Source: Panax quinquefolius (Eukaryota > Streptophyta > Magnoliopsida > Apiales > Araliaceae). From it: DNA of 64,000 nt. The first letter of the stretch is position 1; every line of letters starts with the position of its first letter. The stretch is taken from assembly GCA_020205615.1 (NCBI GenBank), contig CM035153.1:81295853-81359852 (forward strand), read 5' to 3'. A model generated the notes under the pieces. It was given only the letters and a program-made list of their open reading frames with translations, made no database searches and was not told where the DNA came from. The position numbers and the translations under genes were made by a program. Positions 1 to 11,583 of the stretch are shown piece by piece.

Positions 1-1841
1 GTTAAACAACTCCTTAAGTAACCATTGTTCAATTCTATTGCACCATGAATCCCAACATCGGGTAAAGCAAGTGTCTAGTCCATGCTTTTCTCTTTAAATA
101 CAAGCCACAATGGCAGTCTGTTATAGTGATAAGAGTGTTGGAGAAATCTGAGTAAAGAATTCTTAGTTGCTAAGCATTACCAAATCAGTGTGTGAGATAT
201 CAAGGTTAAAGCTCGAGAAGGTATAATTTCTACTTCGCTCTTAACTTGAGCCTTGTTTGATTCTCGGTTTTCCTAAATTAATAGGTTAAGTATGATGAAT
301 TAGCATGATATAGGGTGTTTAGAAAGCTTAATTTTGTGCATGAATACGTTAATAATTGCCTGGAATCAAGTTGTGGCTACTCTGCAAAACAGAGCATGTT
401 CACTGCTTCTGAAATCCATGGGGTGCAACTGCACCGTACTTAGGAGCCAGTTGATGGGTTTAGTCGTGTTAGACCATATATTAAGAAATTCCCTTAGGTT
501 GTATGCATATAGTAAAGTCTTAATGAAATTAACCCAACAAACTTAGACCTTGTCGAAATAGTGTAGACCAAAGTCTCTGAAAGAGCTGACTTCGGAGATG
601 TCTTCGGACAAAGCGTGATGTCTTCGGACAAAGCGTGGTGTCTTCGGACAAGTCGTAATATCTTCGAACATGGCTAAATGACTTCGGCTTCGTACATGGC
701 CATATGTCTTCATCTTCGGACATGGCCAGACGTCTTAGGCTTCTGACATGGCCATATGTCTTCATCTTCGGACATAGTTCATTCAGGTGATTTTCGCTAT
801 AAGTAGCAATCAACGCTAAAGGCAAGTTCCCTAACCTCACTCAAATTTACATTGAGCAAGTATCCGAACATTATTATTATTGTGTTACAAGTTCCTTACT
901 TCTTACACTGTATACACTCGAATTGTCATCTCAAGCAAATATATGTTTCTATTCGAAAATTATTTATATACCTTGACGTTGTTGCAAGCATTGGATTTAT
1001 CATTCTTAAATGCATGATAAAAATTGTCTAAGCCTTTGATTCGACTAGACTATTATTATGCTATCCAAACCAATTGACTTGTTGCGGACTATCATAAATC
1101 TACTGAGATGAAAAACCCTCATTGAAGGGGAAATTATATATTGTCGGGGAACCGACGTGCGCACATGAGTATGATTAAATGTTATGCATAATAACGAGAG
1201 TACTTTAAGTGATCACCGTTGTACTCGTTTACATTGGATTATAGTGTAATACCGTTAAATTCTAGTAAGAGTTCTTAGTCCTTAGTATTTGCGCCAAAGA
1301 TTCATTCATGTTGAACCTCGAAATGAATAAATCCACGAAATTTTGTTGATATCCTTCATCTATAGCGACACCTATTGAATACTCTTGATATATCTTGATA
1401 TCCTTGAACTACCAATTATTATTATACCTTTGAAAGGTTTAAATGCTATAACCGCTTGTTCTTACCGGCTATATTACTTCTTTGGGCAAACTTCGTTGCT
1501 CATTCTTGCTTCCTAAAACATTACATTAAAGGCGAGCAAGCGCGGTACTTCCGGAGACGGGACAAGGGAAAGGGCAAGGGACGAATAACTTAGTCCTTAA
1601 GACTAGAAGTATTATTATTATTGTTATGCTTGTTATGATGTATTCAAGAATGATTAAGTTATGTTTAAGTTAATCACTGAATTGTCGTAGTAATGGTTAT
1701 GGTACCTTGGGACGCAAATATTTATATTATATCAATGTAAATTATTCTAGTATTTTCGTTGTTGATTTTAGTAAGATATTCGTAGTTGTACGTGATGCAC
1801 CGAATTCGAGATATGGGTGTCCGAATTTTGGGGGTGTCACA
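1..1841 (+). mobile_element. 3' part of a Ty3/gypsy LTR (left end outside window)
   Basis: The block ends in GGGGGTGTCACA at 1841, the kind of LTR end (TTTTGGGGGTGTCA) shared with other gypsy LTRs in this window. Immediately after it, Tat integrase coding sequence starts in mid-domain, so this is the right edge of an insertion into the Tat element. A TATA-like tttaaata lies at 93-100, followed by a sequence resembling the transcribed R-U5 part of such LTRs. A minisatellite lies at 585-785. There is no long ORF. It could be a solo LTR or the 3' LTR of an element extending left; the window cannot decide. The family is uncertain; the LTR end resembles chromovirus LTRs. Confidence 0.6.
585..785. 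repeat. Minisatellite, TCTTCGGACA core, about 20-bp spacing
   Basis: The core tcttcggaca recurs about every 20 bases. It is first followed by aagcgtg (three copies) and then, less regularly, by tggccatatg. The second half alternates 'cttcatcttcgg' and 'tcttcggacatggcc'. It lies inside the LTR and explains the minus-strand ORF seen here, which is repeat read-through and not a gene. Confidence 0.7.
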
Positions 1842-2592
1842 ATCCTTCCCCAGGGTTACTAAAGAAGTCATCATTGTTTTCATCAGAAACAATGTCATTT
1901 GTCGATATGGACAACCCGAGGTCATTGTGTTAGACAATGCTAAGAACCTCGACAATAAAATGATGGAGGAATTATGCAGAAAATTCCACATCAAATACCT
2001 CAACTCCGTCATCTACCGTCCAAAGATGAATGGTGTTGTTGAAGCGGCTAATAAAAACATCAAAAAGATCATGCAAAAAATGTCCGCCAATCACAAAGGA
2101 TGGCCTGACCTCTTGCCTCTGACTTTATTAGCCTACAGAACTTCCATGCGAACTTCCACTAGGGCAACCCCCTACTTATTAGTCTATGGGATGGAAGCAA
2201 TGCTCCCCATAGAGGTGGAAATGGAATCCCTCAGAGTATTGATGGATGCTCAGTTGGGTGAAGACCAATGGGTACAAGATAGGTATCACCAATTGTCTCT
2301 GATAGACGAAAGGTGATCCGCGGGTATCTTCCATGATTAGTTATATCAGCAAAGGATCGCACGATCCTACAACAAAAAAGTCTGACTAAAGTAATGCAAA
2401 CAACATGACTTGGTTTTGAAGAAGATCATTGACAACCAAGATCAATCTAAGGAAAAATTCACTCCTAACTGGGAAGGCCCATTTGTTGTCAAAGAAGTAT
2501 TAACAGGAGGTGCTCTCAGATTGCAGGAAATGGATGGCGATGAATTTCCACAGCTTATCAACTCGGACACCGTGAAATGGTACTATATCTAA
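1842..2592 (+). pseudogene. Tat-lineage integrase, 5'-truncated and frameshifted
   Basis: This is the C-terminal two thirds of a Ty3/gypsy integrase. Visible motifs are FPRVTKE and ICRYGQPEVIVLDN, which carries the second catalytic Asp. The stretch GVVEAANKNIKK carries the catalytic Glu. WPDLLPLTLLAYRTS follows, and after a break the C-terminal module contains FTPNWEGPFVVK and ends SDTVKWYYI. The wording YRPKMNGVVEAANKNIKK is characteristic of the Tat/Ogre/Retand lineage. The first catalytic Asp is missing because the gypsy LTR ending at 1841 interrupts the domain; the ATG at 1786 lies in that LTR and is not a real start. A frameshift near 2316 and further damage to about 2410 separate the core from the C-terminal module. 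Not functional. Confidence 0.88.
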
Positions 2593-3680
2593 AGTTACCA
2601 TCAAACAAACATCCTGGTTTTGATTATCAAATCACCAGTCATGTTTTGAACCCTTTCCTTTCTACATACTCTTCTGCCCCTCAGGGAAATATACACTTCA
2701 AGCCAGCAGCCTGATTTTACCTCATTTCAAACCTTCCATACAATTTCAGTTATCCTGAAGACAGGATTTAACCTTTCACAATTTCGGTTATCTTGAAGAC
2801 AAGATTGAACCTTTCACACTTGCAGTTTATCCTGAAGACGGGATTAAACTTTTCTACGCCTGCAATTTATCCTGAAGATGGGATTAAACTTTTCTACGAT
2901 TGCAGTTTGTCCTAAGGACGGGATCAAACTTTTTATACACCTGCAGTTTATCCCCATTATGGGATAAAACTTTCTTCTCCCCGCATTATAGCCTGCATAT
3001 GGGATTCACGTTCCTCTTCATCTGCGATTCGTCCTGAGGAGCGAACTATGTCGACCTGATCTCCTCTTCAATAGGAGTACGTAGGCATCCATTTATGGTT
3101 CAGTCTAACCCCTACCAGAACAAAAATTCTTATCACACGGTACTGGGATCAACCTTAAATTCGCCTACATTTTATCAGTTTCAGATCAAAGGGATGGAAT
3201 TACCCAACCTCTTCTCACAAATAGAAGAATCGGTGACCATCTAAGCTGTGATCGCGCCTCAAAGAGCAATACCAACCCATAAGAGATGGAATTAACTAGG
3301 CTTCTCACAAATAGAAGTATTGGCGACCATCTGTGGTGTGGTCAATCTAAGAGAGGAAGAAACCACCCTCCTCTCCACTTTTCCATACAGATACCAGTCC
3401 CAGGACACCAAAGATTGTAGGGATTTATAGTAATCAATGATTCGTTCTGAGAGATCATGAGACGTCTCAATGTCCATCTATCAAGGATAAGTTCAGAATG
3501 CATCAAAGATCACAAGGCCCTAAAGAATCAGGAAAACATCAAGCAAGTATCAAGGCATAACTGAAAGGGAAGTGAATTAAAATATATTTCCCTACCATAC
3601 ATAATACTGCTTGATATATACATATGTGTTATACATGAAAAAATGGCTAAGCTAGTCTGTGTAGGAAAATACAAAGCTAT
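2593..3680 (+). repeat. Tat element 3' non-coding region with degenerate tandem repeats
   Basis: Between integrase and the antisense ORF there is no coding signal. At about 2735-3000 a unit of about 55-60 bases recurs at least five times, each with a core like 'tcctgaagacgggattaaac' followed by 'ttctac..ctgcagttta'. It then decays into related text ending with 'gagtacgtaggcatcc' near 3090, a phrase typical of Tat 3' regions. Two diverged copies of 'cttctcacaaatagaag' lie near 3211 and 3301. Confidence 0.6.
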
Positions 3681-5901
3681 CTACAGATCTGTGTGTAGGC
3701 GAACTATCAGATCTAACATTGCATCCCTCTCTGAAGACGGAGGTAGCACTGAAAGCTCCTGCCCAAAGGTATTTACACGAGCTAGCAGATCAAAGGCTAA
3801 TTGCATGGTAGCATAATGCTCATCAATATAAGCACTCATGTCGGTGAGACTGATAGTAATCTGGGATATCACTGAAGTTCTGTCTGCAATGGCCACATCC
3901 TTAGCAGATAAAGCGGCATCCCGCTCCACTATCAATACATCCTTGGCTGATCTAGCCTCATCCCTCTCTAACAGAGCGGTATCAATCTCATCAAAAGTTG
4001 TCAACATCGTGGCCCTAGCCTGATCTCTATCATAGGTCATCAGATGTAAGCTCTACTCCAAATGATGTGCCGAATACTGAGTAACAGTGGTACTCGGGGT
4101 GGGAGAATCCATCACAAATCTTCATGCACCCAATGATCCAAATCATCGATGGGAATAACGACCTCCTCTATAGGCTCCTCATTGTCGAATCAATCCCACA
4201 GACTTTGTGGATACTACCATGAACCGATGCGATCATGTCTCAATCCATACAGAATACTCTATAGAACAACCTGGATGACTGATAGAAAACTCAGCCAGCT
4301 CTCACTGATCCTAACAGACATACAACTTGGATCTGTCCTCCGCTGATAAACAATGTGAAGCAAAGTGCTGACTCACTGCCCCCTCATAAGGATGAAAATC
4401 GTGAAACTGGTCAAACTGACACATAACGGCCAATGGGTGGTAAGTGATCATGCCCCTCAATCCAGCAATAGGGAGATAATCCATGCCCGGACATGAGTAT
4501 TGAAGTTGTAGGATGAACTAAGCCCCAAACACTGCAATATGGCAAACAAATCCCTAATCCATGCCAGGAAAGTTGACCACGATGCAGCATTTGTACACTC
4601 TGCAGGCTGAAAGGAGTACGACATGGCTATCTCATGGGTGAAGCAAAACACCTGCTGTCTAAGTGTGCCAATCGGTCTCAAGTGTGACATAAACAACATA
4701 TACAGCATGACCGAGCTACATGTAAACACTCCTGCTGGATAAGTGCAGCAGTATGTAGCTAGCCTCAGAGTCTCTACAATGATCATCGGTATAATGGTAC
4801 GACCCTCCCTGAGAGCTCTCACTGCCATAATGACGCCGATATCCAGCTCATCCATGTACCGCGACATGAAGACGTATGACAATATGTATAGAAGCAGTAC
4901 ATCTACTCTGGCTAAACGCCAATGGTGCTCCGATGTGGTGAAATCCATAGAATGTCGTGCATAGCTATCCTCAGACCCAAACCTGTCAAACAGGAAATGC
5001 TGGGATATCACGTGGCCAGATGTAATCTCGTCCTGGACCACTCTACGTCTCAATCTGGTGAGGGTCATGAACTGTCTGCTCATGTCCAGCGGCAACATCG
5101 TTAATCGTGCATACTCCTCCAAAGTAGGAGTCAACTCCTAGGTCCCAAATCGAAAAACCTTCCTCTCCGATACCCAGTGCTCTAGCATACCCTCTATAAA
5201 TCCTGTGGGAACCTGAAACATCAACAGGGTTATAGTATACTGTAGCAAATCATCTACGATCACCGTGTCTGATGGTGATATACTATCATAACCATGAGCG
5301 CATACCAGATACCACCAAAAATGGTGGGGTATGATCAATACGGCAAACTATCGAAGAAGACATCTGTACGGGCCGTGTCATAAGACCATCCAGGGGTCAA
5401 TGTTAAATATCTCTGGACATACATACATATGTATAATATAATAACATGCATGATATAATAGATGGCAATATGATATAGGGAATGGAAAACTGTACATACA
5501 TTCTTAAGTATATCATCATCTAATACATCTCTGTACAGCTAAAATACAGGGAAATGGGGCGAAGCTACCAAACATCCAACAGAGGCCTATCAAAAGATAT
5601 AGCGAGAATGGGGCGAAGCTACCCAACAGCTAACAGATGCCTATCAAAAGAGATAGTGAGAAATATATCAGAAAAAGTCAAGAGTGTCAATGTCTACATC
5701 ATCGATATTGTCCACGTGATGTAACTCTTCCTGAGTCACTGGATCTCTATCTACAGGGATGTCAGGCCAATACAAGGGAGGATCTGCACCGGAAAAGTCA
5801 TATGGGTCACCTGAGGGGCCAGCGCTAGAGCTGGAAGGATAAAAAGTATCTACCTCTGAAGGATCTCTGCCCAAATGCCGAATGAAAATATGGGACCGGT
5901 G
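3681..5901 (-). pseudogene. Tat antisense ORF: plant-mobile-domain-like protein with C-terminal coiled coil
   Basis: This frame runs against the Tat element, between pol and the 3' LTR. The clearest part (5338 to 4457) reads VFRFGT, a stop, then ELTPTLEEYARL, later IIPMIIVETLRL and GVFTCSSVMLYMLFMSHLRP, and WSTFLAWIRDLF. The PTLEEYARL box and the ETLRL...LLY..HL region resemble plant mobile domain (PMD)-type proteins found in plant genomes and as antisense ORFs in Tat elements. A stop at about 5138 and several between 4457 and 4040 break it. The final 119 residues (4040-3681) are a likely coiled coil (ERDEARSAKD, ERDAALSAKD). An acidic stretch, VDNIDDVDIDTLDFF, lies near 5670. The 5' end is cut by the LTR at 5902; possible continuation is at 17208-17354. 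Confidence 0.6.
5551..5661. repeat. Tandem duplication of a 57-bp unit
   Basis: Two adjacent copies (about 5551-5604 and 5608-5661) share aatggggcgaagctacc and gcctatcaaaaga with a few differences. They lie in the non-coding gap of the antisense ORF, where an intron or a degraded segment would be expected. Confidence 0.7.
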
Positions 5902-6437
5902 TGACGCCCCCAAAATAGGTCCATTCCACCTAACCTATTCTGAGTCACCAATAACATGGTACAGAAACAACTACAACTTTACTAATACAACCCATAAACT
6001 GTGAGTTTAAATACAAATATTGTCATCTAGACAATATACATACCCAACTAAGTCCTCATTACAATTATTGATACAATACTTTACAAAAATGGTGAGGACT
6101 ACTAAAACAACTTCCTAGACCCTTCATTCCGTACCCCGACTAATACTCGCTACATTCTCGCCTCCTGAGAAGAAAAATAGAACAAAAAGGAAAAGGGTGA
6201 GCTTAACTAGACCAGTAAAGAATATTATGACTAAGATAATATAGAACAAATTATCTTTAGTCTTCAACAGGAAAAAATCTGATAGAATACAATAGACAAC
6301 AAGTTTCAGATCAGCAGCGAAAATAATAATTCATAGATGAGTTACGTAGAGAATGAAATCTACTACTATCTATGAATTTAAAAGTCCATCATCATTATTT
6401 TATCCCTGTAACATCAATCAATGCACATCTTGAATCA

Positions 6438-6575
6438 TATATTCATCTTTGCACTACAGGCCAAAGATATTCATCAATCGGTCATGTTCATCTCAACACC
6501 TGTACATCTTTGCACTACGAGCCAAAGATATTCATTATAAAATCATTTATCTTTGCACTAGAGGCCAAAGATATT
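6438..6575. repeat. Tandem repeat in LTR, 'tttgcacta..ggccaaagatattc'
   Basis: Three copies about 55-60 bases apart, each reading approximately 'tctttgcactac.ggccaaagatattca'. Matching copies are at 12130-12265 in LTR copy 2 and, reverse-complemented, at 41220-41460 and 43500-43720 in the + strand LTRs (there 'tggcccgtagtgcatgga'). Confidence 0.75.
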
Positions 6576-7156
6576 CAATAATATCATCATTTAGGACTGA
6601 GGATGATGAAAAATATTTTAAAGGAAATGAATCTAGTGAAACAAAAGAATAAATATCAAGGATTCGTATTTCAACTATTTCATGTCCAAAAATACCTCAT
6701 AAATAATCACAGTGAAGTAAAATTCAAGAATAATCAAAATATGGATACAATCAAAGCTAGTATCCATAATAGATATTTTGGACGAAAAGGAAAAAAATTC
6801 ATTTTTCGATGAATAGTCTATGAAGTATTCGTGAATAGTGCCGATAAGTGAATAGTCATGAGTATCGTGAATAGTAACCCCGAACACAAAAAGTTCCAAA
6901 TTTGATTAAAAGTTCAAACCAATATTTCAAAGAAAATGATATTGAAGAAAATAATATCATTTAAAAAAAATAACATCCCTTACCTCGAAAAGACGGTATT
7001 TTAATCTGGATTACTAGATATAGTCTTTGAAGGAACTTGCACCAGATATAGCAACACTCAAGGTATCAAAATACTCACAAGAATACGCTCTATATATCGA
7101 GAGAAATAGAGAAAACTTGATTTACGGTGTGATTTTCAATTCAAACCTAAGCACCC

Positions 7157-7164
7157 TATTTATA
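7157..7164 (-). promoter_or_regulatory. TATA box of LTR copy 1
   Basis: TATAAATA on the minus strand within cctataaataggg, a sequence conserved in copy 2. It sits about 1.3 kb into the LTR, as expected for a U3 promoter. Confidence 0.6.
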
Positions 7165-8489
7165 GGAAAATGCTTAGAACACCAAAGCAGAAAATTAAAT
7201 ATAATATTAATATATTTATCAAATTTTCCTTAGCCCACCTCTAGAGATCTGATTTCAGCACTTTGCACATGTTAATGATGTCCACAAAATACAAAAAATG
7301 TTTTTTATCAAAAAAATAAATAAAACTTCCAAAAATCAATTATTTCAGAACTTCAGAACTTCAATAATTTATAATAAATAGCCCTTTTATCAGAAAAATT
7401 CAAACCACATGTCTTTTTCATAGAAAATTTCATTCTCTACAACTTTGCAGAAGAAAGTTTTTCCAAATTCCAAACAGAAATTGATCGAAATCTACAAACG
7501 GACGATTTTACAGGCTATAATCAAATTTCGGTCAAGAATTAGGGTTTACCGACACACAAAACATGTGTTAATCTTTTGAATGCAACAAAAATACTCTTCC
7601 TCCTCATATACTCATATATTCCACATTCATTGTAAAAATATCACCATTATTATATTATTAAAATAATATATTTAAATGAATTATTTTATCAGAAAAAGAT
7701 AAAATATTAATTTTCAACAATTGTCACATTAAAAATTTTCTCCATCTATATCCACATAAAATCAATATTTTCCTCATCATATAAATCAATAATTAATTAT
7801 TCACAAATAATATTACGTAATCACAATCACAATCGACAACCGTGCGGGTTCCCAAGAAAGAGGGGCTTTCGATAAGGATTTCTCCTTCTTTGGCGCAATT
7901 AGATGACCAAACCTCTCCTTAGACAGAACTTTCTAGATATTGCCAATAATGTTATCTAATAATATTATTCAAATAATATGAATTATTGATCTGATAATGA
8001 AAATATTGTGTAGTGACAATTATTAAAACAACAATAATATCAACATAGCAATTATTGAATCAATAAAATATAATATTGAACAGTAATTACTGTAACAATT
8101 ATTGAGTAATGCCTTCTTACGTAAGAATCAATAATTGGTGTAATACCGTGTGCTACTGTGTTTAAACCATCAGGTATTCTAACAGAATTAACGATAACTA
8201 CTACGCCGTTATTTATAAACAACTTATTCTTGTCATTTTCTTCCTCCAATCGCTTTCCGTTATGGGGCCCACACAAGGCTGCGCCGTCGTACAAATATTC
8301 CTCGACAGTAAAACTATTCCATGACCAAACAAATATTCTCCGATAAAATGAATATTTTAAAACCACTTGTTTGTTTGAAATAATTGCGCATTTTACCCAT
8401 AACTCACCACATTAATCAAATCAACCCTTACTATTTTAACATAATAAATAGAGGAAATTTAATTTCATATAATAAATTGGGATCTTATA

Positions 8490-8502
8490 ACCTCCCTCCT
8501 TA
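8490..8502 (-). other. Polypurine tract before LTR copy 1
   Basis: Minus strand aaggagggagg directly precedes the LTR start. This is the expected position of the plus-strand primer for reverse transcription. Confidence 0.75.
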
Positions 8503-9699
8503 TAAAATTTTGTCCTCGACATTGACGTACTTACCTGGTGTTTCGAAAAGGTGATGATACCTCGCTACTCCCAGGTCATTTCTTCAATAGCATGGTTCCT
8601 CCACAAAACTTTGACTTGTTGTATGACCTTTGTACATAAGTCATGCTCCTTCCTATCCAAAATCTTTACAGGTACCTCCTCGTACGTTAAATCTTCGGCT
8701 ATCTCGTCTGGTTCTAATTCAATAACGTGGTTCGGGTCGTCCACATATTTACGTAACATCGGTACGTAAAAAACGTTATAAACACGCGACATACATGGCT
8801 GTAAAATGAGTCTATAGGCCACAGTTCCTATTCGATCGAGAATTTCAAATGGATTAATAAATCGAAGGTTTGAGCTTTCTTCACATCACCGATTCTCGCT
8901 TTTGAAATAACAACTTCTTGCACCTCCTTCTTCAAATTCATCAGCTCCGGTGTGTAGCTTGAACAACTTTAACTTTATCGATTAAAGTCGATTATACTCG
9001 TATATCATCACGTGGGTACCTAGAGTTTTCACCTCCATCTCTATTATTTGTAAGTTATACAAAATTACTCTTTGACAATATCGTACTCGTATACGATCTT
9101 CTACTCAGCACGTCAGCTACCACGTTCGCTTTTCCAGGATGGTATGGTCAGAACATATGCCGAAATGAGTCTCCTCTTGAGTTCTTCGAAGCTCTTCCCA
9201 CATTCCTTGCTCCATTCGAATTTTATATCTCTACGAGTCAGCTAAGTTAATGGAGTATCGATTTGAGAAAATCTTTCCACGAATCACCGATAATAACCAA
9301 CTAAGCCTAGAAAGCTACGTATTTCGATTACTAACATAGGTTGCTCTCAACTGTGACTCATATCCCAATCTTGGATAGCACGTCACAATGGCACCTATCA
9401 GTTTACTACCACACGAATATGGTGTCCCCTACGGAGAGTCTGGCTTCGGTGCATTCCACAAAGGAAGTCACCAGTTAGAGGCTCGGGTATCAACTTCTAT
9501 AGTTGGGTTTTTAACTCCTGAAGTTCAATAGGAGCCATTAGATATGAGATTTTAGAAATGGGTTTTGTACCAGATTTAAAGTCGATACAAATTCAATATC
9601 ACATATCACGCTCTGGGAGTAGGCCAAGAAATTCTTCAGGAAATACGTCAGGAAATTTACTAACAACAGAAATATCATTCAAATCTGACGTATTTTTGT
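8503..9699 (-). pseudogene. Internally deleted Tekay-type pol, copy 1 (RT/RNase H scraps and integrase C-terminus)
   Basis: Read on the minus strand from 9699: a protease-RT linker, then RT N-terminal text (KPISK, MAPIELQEL), then a jump to the RT end (FLG near 9320, and a KSFEELKRRL-like segment near 9200). Most of the RT palm with its catalytic Asp pair, most of RNase H and the integrase catalytic core are absent. Sequence picks up again at the integrase C-terminal end (8870 to about 8565): VAYRLILQP-like text, VYNVFYVPMLRKYV, LTYEEVPVKILDRKEH and VLWRNHAIEEMTWE, the chromodomain-bearing C-terminus typical of Tekay chromoviruses. A working pol needs about 2.5 kb more. Copy 2 has the same deletions. 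Confidence 0.8.
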
Positions 9700-10150
9700 T
9701 CAAGTCCATGACATTGTTAAGAAAGCTTGACATCCATTTTTCAATAAACGAATGACTTTATGGCGTGATATGAAAGAGTTTGACTTCAATGGTTTGGTTG
9801 CTTGAATTCGAATAACAAGTTGCTTAGGAATATGAAAACTAACAACCTTACGAAAGCAATCAATTTTGGAATGATGAGTAGTTAACCTATCAATCCCTAA
9901 AATCACATCAAAAGCAAGTATCTTTAAAGAGATAAGATCAACAGGTAATGTGATGGTGCCAAATTGGATCAAACAAAATTTATAAGTAGTGGATGTAACG
10001 AAAGTTTCTCCTAACGGAGTCTCCACAAATAAGTCAAAGTCTAATTTCTCCGTAGTCAAGTTCAAACGTTGAGCGCAAGTAAGAGAGATAAAAGAATGGG
10101 TAGAACCGGTATCTAGTAAGGTATAAACTTCGCAAGAATTTATAATTAAC
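9700..10150 (-). pseudogene. Retroviral-type aspartic protease, copy 1
   Basis: The minus-strand frame contains LLDTGSTHSFISL (about 10130-10090) with the DTG active-site triad. It continues through RLNLTTEKLDFDL, PVDLISLKILAFDVILGIDRL and the flap/C-terminal region of an RVP_2-type protease. A stop (TAG where copy family usage suggests CAG) lies upstream of the active site near 10150. Copy 2 has SDWL where this copy has IDRL, a change at the usually conserved G-x-DWL motif. It would be released from a gag-pol polyprotein. Confidence 0.78.
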
Positions 10151-11392
10151 TAACCCGTGCTAACTTCGTTTGGGTTCCTCGCATTTTGACTGGTCACGAC
10201 AAACTCTCTTCCAGGAATCGTTGACTTTGACTTTTCTGGGACATCCTTTTGAGTCACCATCCCCGCTGGACTGGATTTCGCTACCGTACAATCTCGAGCG
10301 ATATGTCCTTCCTTTCCAAAATTATAACATATCTTGAATTATTGTGGGCAGTTTGGGCTGATATGACCCTCTTCTCCGTATTTGTAACATCTAACCGGCG
10401 GTCGTTCTCTTCCCTTAGAATTTGTTGCTGGTGCTGGTGTCGCCGACGTCTTCCCGTCATCGTTAAATCTTCTCTTCTTGAAATTTCCACTTGAATTATT
10501 TCTTCTATTATCTTGGCCATGATTACCACCGAAGCGGTTACCATTTCTGGCATGATAATTTCCTCCACGATGGTTATCATTGTTCCGATGACCGTTGCCA
10601 CCGGTACGATTATCATCAAGTTTTTGGTAGTTATTCTTCGGTTGAGCTGACTCATTATCATGCTCCAATAATTGAGCCCTATTCACAACATCTGAATATA
10701 GAGAAAATTTATGAGAAATGAGATATTGACGTATGTCGGGTTTCAAACCTCTCAGAAACATCCGCATCATCGTTCCTCATTCTCCACCAAATGAGGTGCA
10801 AACACGGATAACTCATGAACTTACGCCTCGTCTTTGGGACATCGTCATGTCATTCTGTTCTAGTCTAATGAACTCCGCTTCCTTCATATGATGAATACTT
10901 TTAGGAAAGTACTTGTCATTGAACAGTTTCTAAAATGTCTCCCAAGACATGCTTGAAGTCTTACCGGATGGGTATGCTTCACGATTCCCACCAAGAATGT
11001 CGGCCTCATTCTGAACATAAAAGTGGCGAATGGAACCTTCTGTTCCTCTATGCATCCTAAGACATCGAATATTTTGGTAATTTGTTTAACCCACGTCTCC
11101 GCCTTAATCGGATCTGGCTTTCCCCAGTATTCTGGTGGTCCCAACTCTTTGAACTGCTTGGCTGTGACAAACCGTGTATTGCTTTCATTTCCACCTGTAT
11201 TTTGAACACGAGTCTCTCTCGTCTGATTTTGCATGAACTACAAAAAGCTTCTAAACATCCCGTCGTTCATCGTCTGATCAGTGGTGTTGTTTATAGGAGG
11301 AACATTGCCAGCCTGCTGCACGTTCTCCTCATTGGTGAGTACAGGCGTCTCCACGGTCTCATTTACTCCACTGTTAACATTCTCAGTCGACA
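10151..11392 (-). pseudogene. Gag, Tekay-type, copy 1 (start codon lost, frameshifted)
   Basis: Pieces of one gag are visible: AKQFKELGPPEYWGKPDPIK and AETWVKQITKIFDVLGC (11234-10884), then FLRGLKPDIRQYL and a basic Gly/Asn-rich stretch, then the zinc-knuckle-like CYKYGEEGHISPNC (second Cys is Tyr) ending at a stop at 10339. A second knuckle beyond the stop reads CYNFGKEGHIARDC (second Cys is Phe). The ATG used by copy 2 is ATT here. Frameshifts lie between 10884 and 10770. Copy 1 keeps CAG CAG codons where copy 2 has two stops. Gag would form the virus-like particle. Confidence 0.8.
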
Positions 11393-11567
11393 ATCCCAAA
11401 TACTGCCATAAAATAAAGGTTAATTAAAGAAATCAACATATCACATAATATCCCTATATACTGACCAACCAACAAATAAGCTTAGGTAGGACACACTAGC
11501 GAAGGATTTACTCGTCTCTCCCCTCCTAGTTCTATTCCACGATCTCCGCCATAGATCATATCCCTAA

Positions 11568-11579
11568 GCTCTGATACCA
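11568..11579 (-). other. Primer-binding site for initiator methionine tRNA
   Basis: Minus strand TGGTATCAGAGC lies four bases inside the end of LTR copy 2. This matches the common plant primer site complementary to the 3' end of initiator Met tRNA. It fixes orientation and the LTR end. The corresponding site of the second unit is lost because that unit is cut at 17207. Confidence 0.9.
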
Positions 11580-11583
11580 ACTA

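Larger units (their letters stand above)
5902..8489 (-). repeat. Tekay-type LTR, copy 1 (3' LTR of the minus-strand unit)
   Basis: Read on the minus strand it starts TATAAGATCCC just after a polypurine tract and ends GGGGGCGTCA at 5902. The same family on the + strand (46422) starts TGTAAGACCCC, so the first G has become A here. TATAAATA (plus-strand 7157-7164) marks the probable promoter. The transcribed part carries tandem repeats at 6438-6575. Short plus- and minus-strand ORFs in it are spurious. Confidence 0.85.

Noticed and set aside
1786..1841. ATG at 1786 as start of the integrase ORF
   Set aside because: The first 19 codons come from the inserted LTR; the reading-frame continuity is chance.
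6372..6652. Overlapping plus-strand ORFs of 67-69 codons
   Set aside because: They lie in tandem repeats of an LTR transcribed from the opposite strand and show no domain.
10491..10721. Plus-strand 76-codon ORF conserved at 16182-16412
   Set aside because: It is the complement of gag's Gly/Asn-rich linker; conservation reflects the element duplication.
11568..11579. Match to a tRNA 3' end, possible tRNA gene
   Set aside because: Only 12 bases match and the position is exactly that of a primer-binding site; no cloverleaf.
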